Position numbers and translations under genes: made by a program. From positions 1 through 13,931 of the forward strand of contig CABUYS010000029.1 of the NCBI GenBank assembly GCA_902495835.1: a stretch of DNA of 13,931 nt, given 5' to 3'. The notes under the pieces were generated by a model. That model did not search any database and was not told the DNA's origin. It saw nothing but the letters and a program-made list of their open reading frames with translations. Each line of letters starts with the position of its first letter. The stretch's first letter is position 1. The DNA comes from an uncultured Oscillospiraceae bacterium (GTDB lineage: Bacteria > Bacillota > Clostridia > Oscillospirales > Acutalibacteraceae). Below, in pieces: positions 7,605-13,931 of the stretch.

Positions 7605-8075
7605 ATGTCTTATAAAACAAAAAGTATTGTTTACGCCATAATTTCGATGTGTATAGTTGTTTGGATATTGTTCAGTCCCTACAGAGGTATAGAATTTATT
7701 GAAAACACTCCTGCGATTTTAAATTCCGTAAACGGTTTTTTAGGCAGTATAAATTCGGGCTTTAAGTTGGGAAGTAGGGATATTTGCGAATTTTTCAGAT
7801 TTATTGAGTATTTTGTTTTAGGTGTCTTGGTTTTCGGAATAATAAAGGACAACCCTAAAAAACGAGGTTTTTGGAATATTATTTTTATAACTTTTATAGG
7901 TGCGTTAACGGCTAAAGTCGACATCAAATATAATTTTATCGGAATGAACGTAAGTGTTTTGGAATACCTTACTGCTTTTTCTGAATTTTGTTTGGGTTCG
8001 ATTTTTTATTTTTTTGTTAATAAATTTTTCCTTAAAAATAATAAGAAAAAAAGGAGCATTACAAAAAGAACTTAA
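7605..8075 (+). CDS. Small VanZ-like membrane protein, paralogue 1
   Basis: 156 residues with about four hydrophobic segments (near 8-24, 66-84, 88-104 and 118-142) and a lysine-rich tail ending KKKRSITKRT, so probably an inner-membrane protein with a cytoplasmic C-terminus. The layout of a first helix, a soluble loop, then FFRFIEYFVLG resembles VanZ proteins, whose second helix carries an RK-x-x-H-x-x-E-Y-x-x-L-G pattern; the Glu-Tyr and Gly are kept but the histidine is not. The best resemblance is to paralogue 4 (WILFSPYRGIEFIENTPAIL against WIAFNPYTDIKFIESNPVIF). AAAAGGAGG precedes the ATG by eight bases. It lies 19 bases after parB in the same operon. The function is unknown; the VanZ link is an inference from pattern. 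Confidence 0.75.
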   Translation: MSYKTKSIVYAIISMCIVVWILFSPYRGIEFIENTPAILNSVNGFLGSINSGFKLGSRDICEFFRFIEYFVLGVLVFGIIKDNPKKRGFWNIIFITFIGALTAKVDIKYNFIGMNVSVLEYLTAFSEFCLGSIFYFFVNKFFLKNNKKKRSITKRT

Positions 8076-8104
8076 AATATAAAAACGTCAAGGAGGATTT
8101 GGAT

Positions 8105-8524
8105 GTGAATAAACTTAAAGCAAAAAAGTAGGTTTATATTTTTTGTGTAACTGCTGCGATTTTGATTTGGCTGATGTATGCAATATTAATAATAGCGATT
8201 AATGATGGCCTTTCTATAGTTTGCGATTTCGTAAATAATTTTTTAAGCAGTGTGAATTTAAACTTTAGAATTACTGAGGATTATACTTACTTTATTTTTT
8301 ATTTTATGATGTGTTTTGTTTTAAGTTTGACTTTACCTGCATCTTCACGTATGTTGATGGAAAACAATAGTTCTAAAAAGCGGAGTTCAAAAAAGCGGTA
8401 TGTAATAAAGTTATTTTTATACGGATTACTGTGGTCAATTCTGGGTTCAAGTTCAAGTTCAAACATATTCCTCTCTTTTGCTATAAATTTTATTGTGTAT
8501 ACCCTTGGCATGTTTGTTTATTGA
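8105..8524 (+). pseudogene. VanZ-like paralogue 2, broken by an in-frame stop
   Basis: A strong AAGGAGG and a GTG at 8105 open a frame that reads VNKLKAKK and then meets TAG at 8129-8131. The same frame then continues open to 8524. Paralogue 3 has TGG (Trp) at the matching codon (GTGAATAAGGCTAAA...TGG), and both genes continue with TTTTGTGTAACTGCTG, so the TAG is a point nonsense mutation. The 3' end is also eroded: a TGA (8522) replaces one of two tryptophans, and 8525-8575 still resembles the lysine-rich tail of paralogue 3. Re-initiation at the TTG at 8162 would give about 120 residues but with no ribosome binding site and most of the first helix missing. A functional shortened product is unlikely but not excluded. 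Confidence 0.8.
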
Positions 8525-8621
8525 ATGCTTCATTTTTAAAATAAAGAAAAAATATTGATTCGAAAAAAGTTTAAAAAATAAGAATTTTTAAAATACAAAA
8601 GACGTCAAGGAGGATTTGATC

Positions 8622-9083
8622 GTGAATAAGGCTAAAGTGAGAAGCTGGATTTTTAATTTTTGTGTAACTGCTGTGGTTTTTATTTATGCGTTGTATGTAA
8701 TAGGAGTGTTTAAGGGCTATCTTCCTGTAGTTTGCGATTTTTTAAATAATATATTAAGCAGTATGAATTTAAGCTCTAGAGTCAGTGTACATGCTGTTGA
8801 TTCAATTTTTGGGTTTATTATGTGTTTTAGTTTAGGTATAGTTTATCCCAGAATTTCGTTTGCGGTGAACGGAGTTAATACTTCTAAAAAGTGGAAATTA
8901 ATAGGTTTGTGTTCATTTGGATTCCTATATGCCATAACGCTTGAGAATTCAACAACATTTTTTTATCATGTTATAGGATTTATTACAAATTTTATTTGGT
9001 ATATTCTAGGAGTACTGGTCTGGTGGCTTTTTAACAATCATTTTAAAAAGAAAGAAAAAAACAGCGATTCTAAAAAAACTTAA
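8622..9083 (+). CDS. Small VanZ-like membrane protein, paralogue 3
   Basis: About 153 residues with four hydrophobic stretches and a charged tail (FKKKEKNSDSKKT). It is the intact sister of paralogue 2: the leaders share ACGTCAAGGAGGATTTG, and both proteins share CDF(V/L)NN(F/I)LSS(V/M)NL. I start it at GTG 8622, which matches the start of paralogue 2 and sits eight bases after the Shine-Dalgarno; an in-frame TTG at 8616 is too close to it. The Glu-Tyr pair of the VanZ-like second helix seen in paralogues 1 and 4 is absent here, so this branch may have lost or changed activity. Function unknown. Confidence 0.75.
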   Translation: MNKAKVRSWIFNFCVTAVVFIYALYVIGVFKGYLPVVCDFLNNILSSMNLSSRVSVHAVDSIFGFIMCFSLGIVYPRISFAVNGVNTSKKWKLIGLCSFGFLYAITLENSTTFFYHVIGFITNFIWYILGVLVWWLFNNHFKKKEKNSDSKKT

Positions 9084-9098
9084 AAGGAGGGTTTATCA

Positions 9099-9566
9099 GT
9101 GACATATAACAAAAAGAAACACTTGATATATGTTTTGCTTGCGTCTGCAATGATTTTGTGGATAGCTTTTAATCCGTATACGGATATAAAATTTATTGAA
9201 AGTAATCCGGTAATTTTTGACTGTATAAATGGTTTTTTCAGTAGTATAAAACTGGGATACAGATTCAGCATTTACGATATTTATTATGTTTTTATGTTTA
9301 CTGAATATTTTATTTTTGGTATAATGATATCAGGAGCTTTGAAAAATTGTCCGTATGAAAATACTCGTGATAATACATTATCCATAATTTCAATGAGCGT
9401 ATGTGCACTTTACTTTAGGACGGACAGTGGTAACAAATGGGAATATCTTATTGGATTTTCAGCAATTTGTATCGGTTCCGTAGTATATTTTTTAGTCAGT
9501 AAATTTTTTTCTTATTCTCAAAAGCGTCCGAGATATAGAACCTACAAGTATGAGAGGAGACGTTAA
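9099..9566 (+). CDS. Small VanZ-like membrane protein, paralogue 4
   Basis: 155 residues starting at GTG, with AAAAGGAGGG upstream. It has hydrophobic segments near 10-25, 64-84, 95-110 and 120-142, and ends in an arginine/tyrosine-rich tail. It is closest to paralogue 1: both have a WI.F.PY.....I.....I....NGF..SI motif and a second helix with (I/T)EYF(V/I)(L/F)G. It follows paralogue 3 by 15 bases. Its last codons contain AGAGGAGA, which acts as the ribosome binding site of serS three bases past its stop, so translation of the two is probably coupled. Function unknown; VanZ-like by pattern only. Confidence 0.75.
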   Translation: MTYNKKKHLIYVLLASAMILWIAFNPYTDIKFIESNPVIFDCINGFFSSIKLGYRFSIYDIYYVFMFTEYFIFGIMISGALKNCPYENTRDNTLSIISMSVCALYFRTDSGNKWEYLIGFSAICIGSVVYFLVSKFFSYSQKRPRYRTYKYERRR

Positions 9567-9569
9567 AAA

Positions 9570-10841
9570 ATGTTAGACATAAAAGTAATAAGAAATGACC
9601 CCGAAGGCGTAAAAAAGGCAGTTGCAAGCCGCGGCGCCAATCTGGATAAAGTGATAGACGAAGTTTTAAAAACAGATGAAATTCGCCGTAAAACCCTTGC
9701 GGAAGTCGAAAGCATGAAATCAACTCAAAATGCGGTAAGCAAAAAAATTCCCGCTATGAAAAAAAGCGGAGAAGACACCTCTGCCCTTATGAGTGAAATG
9801 AAAGAGCTTTCGAATAAAATCAGCGAAAAAAACAAAGAACTTTCAGAACTTGAAAAAAATCAACGTGAACTCATTTTAACAATCCCGAATATCCCGAATA
9901 AAGATGTTCCGATTGGAAAAGACGATTCCGAAAACGTCGAAGTAAGACGTTGGGGAGAACCTAAAAAATTCGAATTTGAAGCCAAAGCACATTGGGATAT
10001 CGGAAAAAATCTTGATATTTTGGACCCTGAAAGAGCCGCAAAGGTAACAGGTACGAGATTTCATTTTTACAAAGGTTTGGGAGCAAAACTTGAGCGTTCG
10101 GTTATAAACTTTTTCCTTAACACTCATACGCAAAACGGATACAAAGAAATGCTGCCGCCATACATAGTGAACAGCGATTCTCTTTACGGTACAGGACAAT
10201 TTCCAAAGTTTAAAGAAGATGAGTTTAAGCTCGAAAATACTGATTATTATTTGATTCCGACCGCTGAAGTTCCGGTTACGAATTATCACAGAGATGAAAT
10301 TTTGGACGGTAACAAATTACCGATTAAATACTGTGCATATTCTGCTTGTTTCCGCTCGGAAGCAGGTTCTGCGGGAAGAGATACCCGAGGATTGGTTCGT
10401 CAGCATCAGTTTAATAAGGTTGAACTTGTTAAATTTGTTAAACCTGAAAACTCTTATGAAGAACTTGAAAAACTTACAAGCGACGCCGAAAAATTACTTC
10501 AAATGCTAAATATTCCCTACAGAGTGGTATGTTTGTCCACAGGAGATTTGGGATTTTGTTCTGCGAAAACCTACGATATAGAAGTTTGGATGCCGTCATA
10601 TGGAAGATACGTTGAAATATCTTCGTGTTCGAATTTTGAAGATTATCAGGCACGCAGAGCTTCGATAAGATACAAAAACAGCAACAAAGAAAAAGCACAG
10701 CTTGTTCATACTTTAAACGGTTCAGGGCTCGCTGTGGGACGCACGGTTGCGGCGATTCTTGAAAATTATCAAAATGAAGACGGCAGCGTAACTGTCCCGG
10801 AAGTTTTAAGAGAATTTATGGGTACGGATATCATTAAATAA
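9570..10841 (+). CDS. serS: Seryl-tRNA synthetase
   Basis: Class II aminoacyl-tRNA synthetase that charges tRNA-Ser (and tRNA-Sec where present) with serine. The N-terminal domain (to about residue 100) is charged and helical, the long coiled-coil arm that contacts the tRNA long variable arm. The catalytic core shows LIPTAEVP, motif 2 from FRSEAGSAGRDTRGL (261 onward) and motif 3 GSGLAVGRTVAAILENYQ (384 onward). At 423 residues it is full length. Only three bases separate it from paralogue 4, so it is the end of the parA operon. No T-box leader is present or would fit directly upstream. Confidence 0.97.
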   Translation: MLDIKVIRNDPEGVKKAVASRGANLDKVIDEVLKTDEIRRKTLAEVESMKSTQNAVSKKIPAMKKSGEDTSALMSEMKELSNKISEKNKELSELEKNQRELILTIPNIPNKDVPIGKDDSENVEVRRWGEPKKFEFEAKAHWDIGKNLDILDPERAAKVTGTRFHFYKGLGAKLERSVINFFLNTHTQNGYKEMLPPYIVNSDSLYGTGQFPKFKEDEFKLENTDYYLIPTAEVPVTNYHRDEILDGNKLPIKYCAYSACFRSEAGSAGRDTRGLVRQHQFNKVELVKFVKPENSYEELEKLTSDAEKLLQMLNIPYRVVCLSTGDLGFCSAKTYDIEVWMPSYGRYVEISSCSNFEDYQARRASIRYKNSNKEKAQLVHTLNGSGLAVGRTVAAILENYQNEDGSVTVPEVLREFMGTDIIK

Positions 10842-10921
10842 ATCTTATATTTACAGCCGGTGTTTGGAATGAAAATTATTTTTCCGAGCATTGGCTTTGC
10901 GTTATAAAAATAAGTTTGATT

Positions 10922-10943
10922 CTTTGCCCTAAATAGGGCAAAG
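10922..10943 (+). terminator. Perfect hairpin between serS and guaB
   Basis: CTTTGCCCT (10922-10930) and AGGGCAAAG (10935-10943) form a perfect 9-bp stem with a 4-base loop. The sequence after it (TTTGAATAT) has only a short T tract, so it may be a weak terminator of the serS transcript, an attenuator, or an operator for guaB, whose start is 41 bases downstream. It does not match the purine riboswitch core. Confidence 0.5.
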
Positions 10944-10984
10944 TTTGAATATAAAAAAATTTAATATTAAAGGAGTCATAATTT

Positions 10985-12463
10985 ATGTCAAAAATCAGCG
11001 AATCCGAAAAATTTGTAAAGGAAGGACTTACTTTTGACGACGTGCTTTTAATCCCGGGTGAATCAAACGTCGAGCCGAGAAACGTAAACACAGAAACGTA
11101 TTTAACCGATAAAATTAAGCTCAACATACCCGTTATGACAGCGGCTATGGATACTGTTACCGAGTATAAAATGGCAATAGCAATCGCAAGAGAAGGCGGA
11201 ATAGGAATTATACATAAAAACATGTCAATCGAAAAACAAGCCGACCAAGTAGATAGAGTAAAGCGTTCGGAAAACGGAGTAATTTCCCGTCCTTTCTTTC
11301 TTTCCCCCGAAAATACAGTTGACGAAGCTAAAATGCTTATGGATAAGTATAAAATTTCGGGTATTCCGATTTGTAAGGATAAAAAGCTTGTCGGTATTAT
11401 AACAAACCGCGATTTGAGATTTATGACATATTCAGACTACAGCCAAAAAATAGAAGACTGTATGACTAAAGAAGATTTAATAACAGCTCCTGTTGGAACT
11501 TCAATGAAAGAAGCAAAAGAAATTCTTCGTCGTCACAGAATAGAAAAACTTCCGCTTGTTGACGAAAACGGCGATTTCAGCGGACTTATAACCATAAAAG
11601 ATATCGAAAAATCAGCTCTTTATCCTAATTCCGCAAGAGATAAAGACGGTCGTCTTTTGTGCGGAGCGGCAATAGGAGCTACTAAAGACGTTCTTAAAAG
11701 AGTAGAGGCATTGGTTGCGGCTCACGTTGACGTTTTGGTACTTGATTCAGCTCACGGACATAATATAAACGTAATTAATTCGGTAAGAAAAGTAAAAGAA
11801 GCATTCCCCGATGTTCAACTGATAGCGGGAAACGTTGCTACAGCTGAAGCAGCCGAAGCTTTAATAGAAGCCGGAGCGGACTGTATTAAAGTAGGTATCG
11901 GGCCCGGTTCAATCTGCACAACTCGTATCGTTGCAGGAATAGGAGTGCCGCAGCTTACAGCGGTATACGACGTAGCAATGGCAGCGAAAAAACACGGAAT
12001 AAAGGTAATAGCAGACGGCGGAATAAAATATTCAGGAGATGTTGTCAAAGCATTGGCAGCCGGAGCGGACGTCGTTATGATAGGCTCGATGGTAGCAGGA
12101 TGCGAAGAGTCACCGGGAGAAAACGAAATTTATCAAGGACGTAAATTTAAAACATACAGAGGTATGGGAAGCCTTTCCGCAATGGGAAGAGGAAGTGCAG
12201 ACAGATATTTCCAAGGCAAGAACAGCAAACTTGTTCCCGAAGGAGTCGAAGGACGCGTTGCATATAAAGGCATGCTTTCAGACACGATTTATCAGCTTAT
12301 CGGAGGCCTCAGAGCGGGTATGGGATACACAGGTTGCCCAACGGTGTCATCTCTTTACGAAAAAGCAAAATTCGTGAGAATAAGCGGAGCAGGATTAAGA
12401 GAAAGCCATCCTCATGACATACAGATAACAAAAGAAGCACCGAATTATTCTTACTTAGGATAG
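10985..12463 (+). CDS. guaB: IMP dehydrogenase
   Basis: Oxidises IMP to XMP with NAD+, the committed step of guanine nucleotide synthesis. At 492 residues it has the full bacterial architecture: N-terminal barrel part with LTFDDVLLIPGES and MTAAMDTVTE; a tandem CBS (Bateman) insert at about 95-215; the catalytic loop GIGPGSICTTR with the active-site cysteine at 311; IADGGIKYSGD; the mobile flap YRGMGSLSAMGRGS; and the C-terminal HPHDIQITKEAPNYS. AAAGGAG lies nine bases before the ATG. It is separated from serS by 143 bases holding a hairpin, so it may be transcribed separately. Confidence 0.98.
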   Translation: MSKISESEKFVKEGLTFDDVLLIPGESNVEPRNVNTETYLTDKIKLNIPVMTAAMDTVTEYKMAIAIAREGGIGIIHKNMSIEKQADQVDRVKRSENGVISRPFFLSPENTVDEAKMLMDKYKISGIPICKDKKLVGIITNRDLRFMTYSDYSQKIEDCMTKEDLITAPVGTSMKEAKEILRRHRIEKLPLVDENGDFSGLITIKDIEKSALYPNSARDKDGRLLCGAAIGATKDVLKRVEALVAAHVDVLVLDSAHGHNINVINSVRKVKEAFPDVQLIAGNVATAEAAEALIEAGADCIKVGIGPGSICTTRIVAGIGVPQLTAVYDVAMAAKKHGIKVIADGGIKYSGDVVKALAAGADVVMIGSMVAGCEESPGENEIYQGRKFKTYRGMGSLSAMGRGSADRYFQGKNSKLVPEGVEGRVAYKGMLSDTIYQLIGGLRAGMGYTGCPTVSSLYEKAKFVRISGAGLRESHPHDIQITKEAPNYSYLG

Positions 12464-12482
12464 CATTTATATTTTAAAATCA

Positions 12483-12499
12483 AGATTATAATATAATCT
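12483..12499. promoter_or_regulatory. Palindrome overlapping a -10-like sequence upstream of the NlpC-like gene
   Basis: AGATTATA and TATAATCT flank one central A, giving a perfect 8+8 inverted repeat. It contains TATAAT twice (12487 and 12492), about 45-50 bases before the start at 12541. No convincing -35 is seen. It could be a promoter with an overlapping operator, or chance in AT-rich DNA. Confidence 0.35.
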
Positions 12500-12540
12500 A
12501 AAAATTTAAAGAATTTGAAAATTAACGAAAGGTAAGAACC

Positions 12541-13218
12541 ATGAATAAAAAACGAATGCTAGGTTTTATTGCGTCGGTGTTTTTGTGTTTGAATTTCGGA
12601 TTTACCCACGCTTTTGCGAAGTCACCTGTTATGACTAGCAAGGAGTTTTCTGAAAAAATGGTTAAAGTAGCAAAAAATTATAAAACTTTGTACGTAATGG
12701 GTTGTTATGGAGCTCCTATGACAGACGAAAACAAGGATATATATACTAAAAATCATAAATATAATATTAATGCTGTTCGTAAAAGGGTTATACTAAAAGC
12801 CTCCTCGGATACATTCGGATTTGATTGTTCAAATTTAATAAAAGGCGTACTGTGGGGATGGAAAGGCAATAAAAATGACCCATTTGGCGGAGCGGTTTAT
12901 AATTCAAATAACGTTATAGATAAAAACGCGGACGGCATCATAGCTATTTGTAAAGATGTTTCGGATAATTTTAGTAATATCGAAGTAGGGGAAGCAGTTT
13001 GGTTAAAAGGTCACATAGGAATATATATTGGAAAAGGGTTGGTAGTAGAGTCTACTCCGAAATGGAATGATGGCGTGCAAATAACCGCTATGAATAAGAG
13101 TATTAAAGGTTACCACACGAGAATTTGGGATAAACATGGCAAACTTCCGTGGATTAGTTATCCCAAAAAAGATTTAGGTGTACAAAATCGCTCTAAGATT
13201 ATCAAAAAGCAAAAGTAG
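12541..13218 (+). CDS. Secreted NlpC/P60-like protein (putative cell-wall hydrolase)
   Basis: 225 residues. The N-terminus has a signal peptide: MNKKR, a hydrophobic stretch, and a likely cut after AFA at residue 26. The mature part has FGFDCSNLIKG with Cys96, resembling the nucleophile block of NlpC/P60 peptidases, and GHIGIYIGKGLVVES with His158 and a possible third residue Glu170. NlpC/P60 enzymes cleave peptide stems of peptidoglycan outside the membrane. The region around YVMGCYGAPMT and GVLWGW is shared, to my knowledge, with NlpC-like proteins of Clostridia and their phages. A GAAAGG lies about ten bases before the ATG. It is not clearly part of the guaB operon and ends at a good terminator. 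Substrate and activity are inferred. Confidence 0.8.
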   Translation: MNKKRMLGFIASVFLCLNFGFTHAFAKSPVMTSKEFSEKMVKVAKNYKTLYVMGCYGAPMTDENKDIYTKNHKYNINAVRKRVILKASSDTFGFDCSNLIKGVLWGWKGNKNDPFGGAVYNSNNVIDKNADGIIAICKDVSDNFSNIEVGEAVWLKGHIGIYIGKGLVVESTPKWNDGVQITAMNKSIKGYHTRIWDKHGKLPWISYPKKDLGVQNRSKIIKKQK

Positions 13219-13255
13219 TGTAAATCTAAGGAATAAATAACGTTTTTAGCAAGAT

Positions 13256-13282
13256 AAAAAGAGCTCTCAGGGCTCTTTTTTT
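13256..13282 (+). terminator. Intrinsic terminator after the NlpC-like gene
   Basis: AAAAAGAGC (13256-13264) pairs with GCTCTTTTT (13272-13280) around a 7-base loop, followed by a T tract. The A-rich 5' arm and T-rich 3' arm would also allow function on the opposite strand. It lies 38 bases after the stop codon. Confidence 0.88.
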
Positions 13283-13471
13283 ATGTAGAAAACTGTGCAA
13301 AAGTCTTAATGGCTCCATAAGTGATGAACAAAAAACGGTATGCTGAATTAAAAATTAAACTTTGCAGCTTAAAGATAACACACTAATAAAGATTAAGGTG
13401 TAGAATCTCAGTAATTTTATGATTTTAAAGATTAATATATTATGTTTTTAGTAATTTAATGTTAAAAGTAC

Positions 13472-13500
13472 TTGAAATTTTTTCGTTAAACGTGTACAAT
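13472..13500 (+). promoter_or_regulatory. Sigma-A-type promoter of the last gene
   Basis: TTGAAA (-35, 13472-13477) and TACAAT (-10, 13495-13500) are separated by 17 bp, each one base from consensus. The start codon is 32 bases downstream. Together with the upstream terminator this makes the last gene an independent transcription unit. The 190 bases before it show nothing else I can name. Confidence 0.75.
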
Positions 13501-13532
13501 ATAATTAACAAAGAATAAAAAGGAGATTAAAA

Positions 13533-13931
13533 GTGGACAATCTAAAAAAATACAATAGATTAGGCGTAAAACTTTTATCTTCTGTACTTTCTGTATGTGT
13601 GTTAGTTCCGTCCGCAAGCGCGGCAAGTGTAGGAGAAAAAGTAAGCTTTGAAAATTCTATTTTAAGAAAAATAAAAGATGCGGGAGAACATGTTGGTTCC
13701 CTTGCAAAAAGCGGATATACAAAAACAATAAACTGGATCAAAAAACATCCAAAGATTACAATTGCAATAGGAATTACTGTAGCATTAATATTAGTCGTAA
13801 GTGTAGGTTGTGTTTGCTGTAGGTCACATAAAAATAAACCGGATGACGAAACAGGAGAGCCAGAAGCAAGAGAAACGAATCCGGAAAAACATGTGGCAAA
13901 AGAGCCAGAAGCAGGAGAAACGAATCCGGAA
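13533..13931 (+). CDS. Exported membrane protein with C-terminal tandem repeats (partial)
   Basis: The frame opens at GTG 13533, eight bases after AAAGGAG, and is still open at the window end (133 codons seen). Residues 1-30 look like a signal peptide (MDNLKKYNRLGVKLL, hydrophobic core, ASA before residue 31). A short charged region and a second hydrophobic segment (about 75-96) follow, ending in CVCC. After it come acidic, proline-rich 15-residue repeats: EPEARETNPEKHVAK (109-123) and EPEAGETNPE (124 to the edge). If the signal is cleaved, residues 31-74 would be outside and the repeats inside the cell; if not, the topology differs. I recognise no family. The repeat tract probably continues beyond the window. 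Confidence 0.7.
   Translation, partial: MDNLKKYNRLGVKLLSSVLSVCVLVPSASAASVGEKVSFENSILRKIKDAGEHVGSLAKSGYTKTINWIKKHPKITIAIGITVALILVVSVGCVCCRSHKNKPDDETGEPEARETNPEKHVAKEPEAGETNPE
13857..13931 (+). repeat. 45-bp in-frame tandem repeat
   Basis: The unit beginning GAGCCAGAAGCA at 13857 recurs at 13902, 45 bp later, with one base difference over the visible 30 bases (AGA against GGA). It encodes the EPEA-x-ETNPE repeat of the last gene. The near identity implies recent expansion, and copy number may vary between strains. Confidence 0.85.

Noticed and set aside
8162..8524. Intact 120-residue gene starting at TTG
   Set aside because: The frame continues upstream to a GTG with a strong ribosome binding site, interrupted by TAG; the TTG has no such site and would remove most of the first helix.
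9540..9570. T-box leader for serS
   Set aside because: serS begins three bases after the preceding stop codon and there is no room for, or trace of, a T-box sequence.
10842..10984. Purine riboswitch before guaB
   Set aside because: The conserved junction bases of that riboswitch class are not present; there is only a single hairpin.
13505..13741. 78-codon minus-strand frame opposite the last gene
   Set aside because: The plus strand has a near-consensus promoter, a good ribosome binding site, a signal peptide and a longer open frame; the minus frame has none of these.

Overview
The window looks like chromosomal DNA of a low-GC, Gram-positive bacterium of the Clostridia type. The evidence is the AT-rich codon use, strong AAGGAGG-type ribosome binding sites, ATG/GTG/TTG starts, and the origin-proximal order mnmE - mnmG - rsmG - parA (soj) - parB (spo0J). 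Two exact parS sites support a position near the replication origin. No origin, DnaA boxes or rRNA are in the window, and I cannot name a genus.

Layout: 1-367 is non-coding, with a 158-bp-spaced direct repeat and a hairpin just before mnmE (368-1747). An unusually long gap of about 1.5 kb (1748-3262) follows; it is an array of about twelve decayed, roughly 104-134-bp copies of the beginning of mnmG. Then come mnmG (with a parS inside it) and rsmG, overlapping by one base, and a second parS directly after rsmG beside a promoter. The next run is parA, parB, four tandem copies of a small VanZ-like membrane protein gene (the second broken by an in-frame TAG), and serS, closely spaced and read in one direction. 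guaB follows after a gap with a perfect hairpin. The right end carries a secreted NlpC/P60-like protein gene closed by a good terminator, and the start of a separately promoted exported protein with a transmembrane segment and 15-residue tandem repeats that runs off the window.

How the genes work together: MnmE and MnmG form the tRNA wobble-uridine modification complex, and RsmG methylates 16S rRNA. ParA, ParB and parS segregate the origin region. SerS and GuaB supply seryl-tRNA and the guanine nucleotide branch. The VanZ-like genes occupy a place inside a housekeeping operon and have no assigned job here.

The most unusual part is the mnmE-mnmG gap. Successive copies resemble the sequence encoding the MnmG FAD-binding (Rossmann) start, most contain stops, and some still translate to recognisable MnmG-like peptides. 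The array has a higher-order repeat of about 830 bp, including 83 identical consecutive bases. With the broken VanZ-like copy, this indicates ongoing tandem duplication and decay at this locus.
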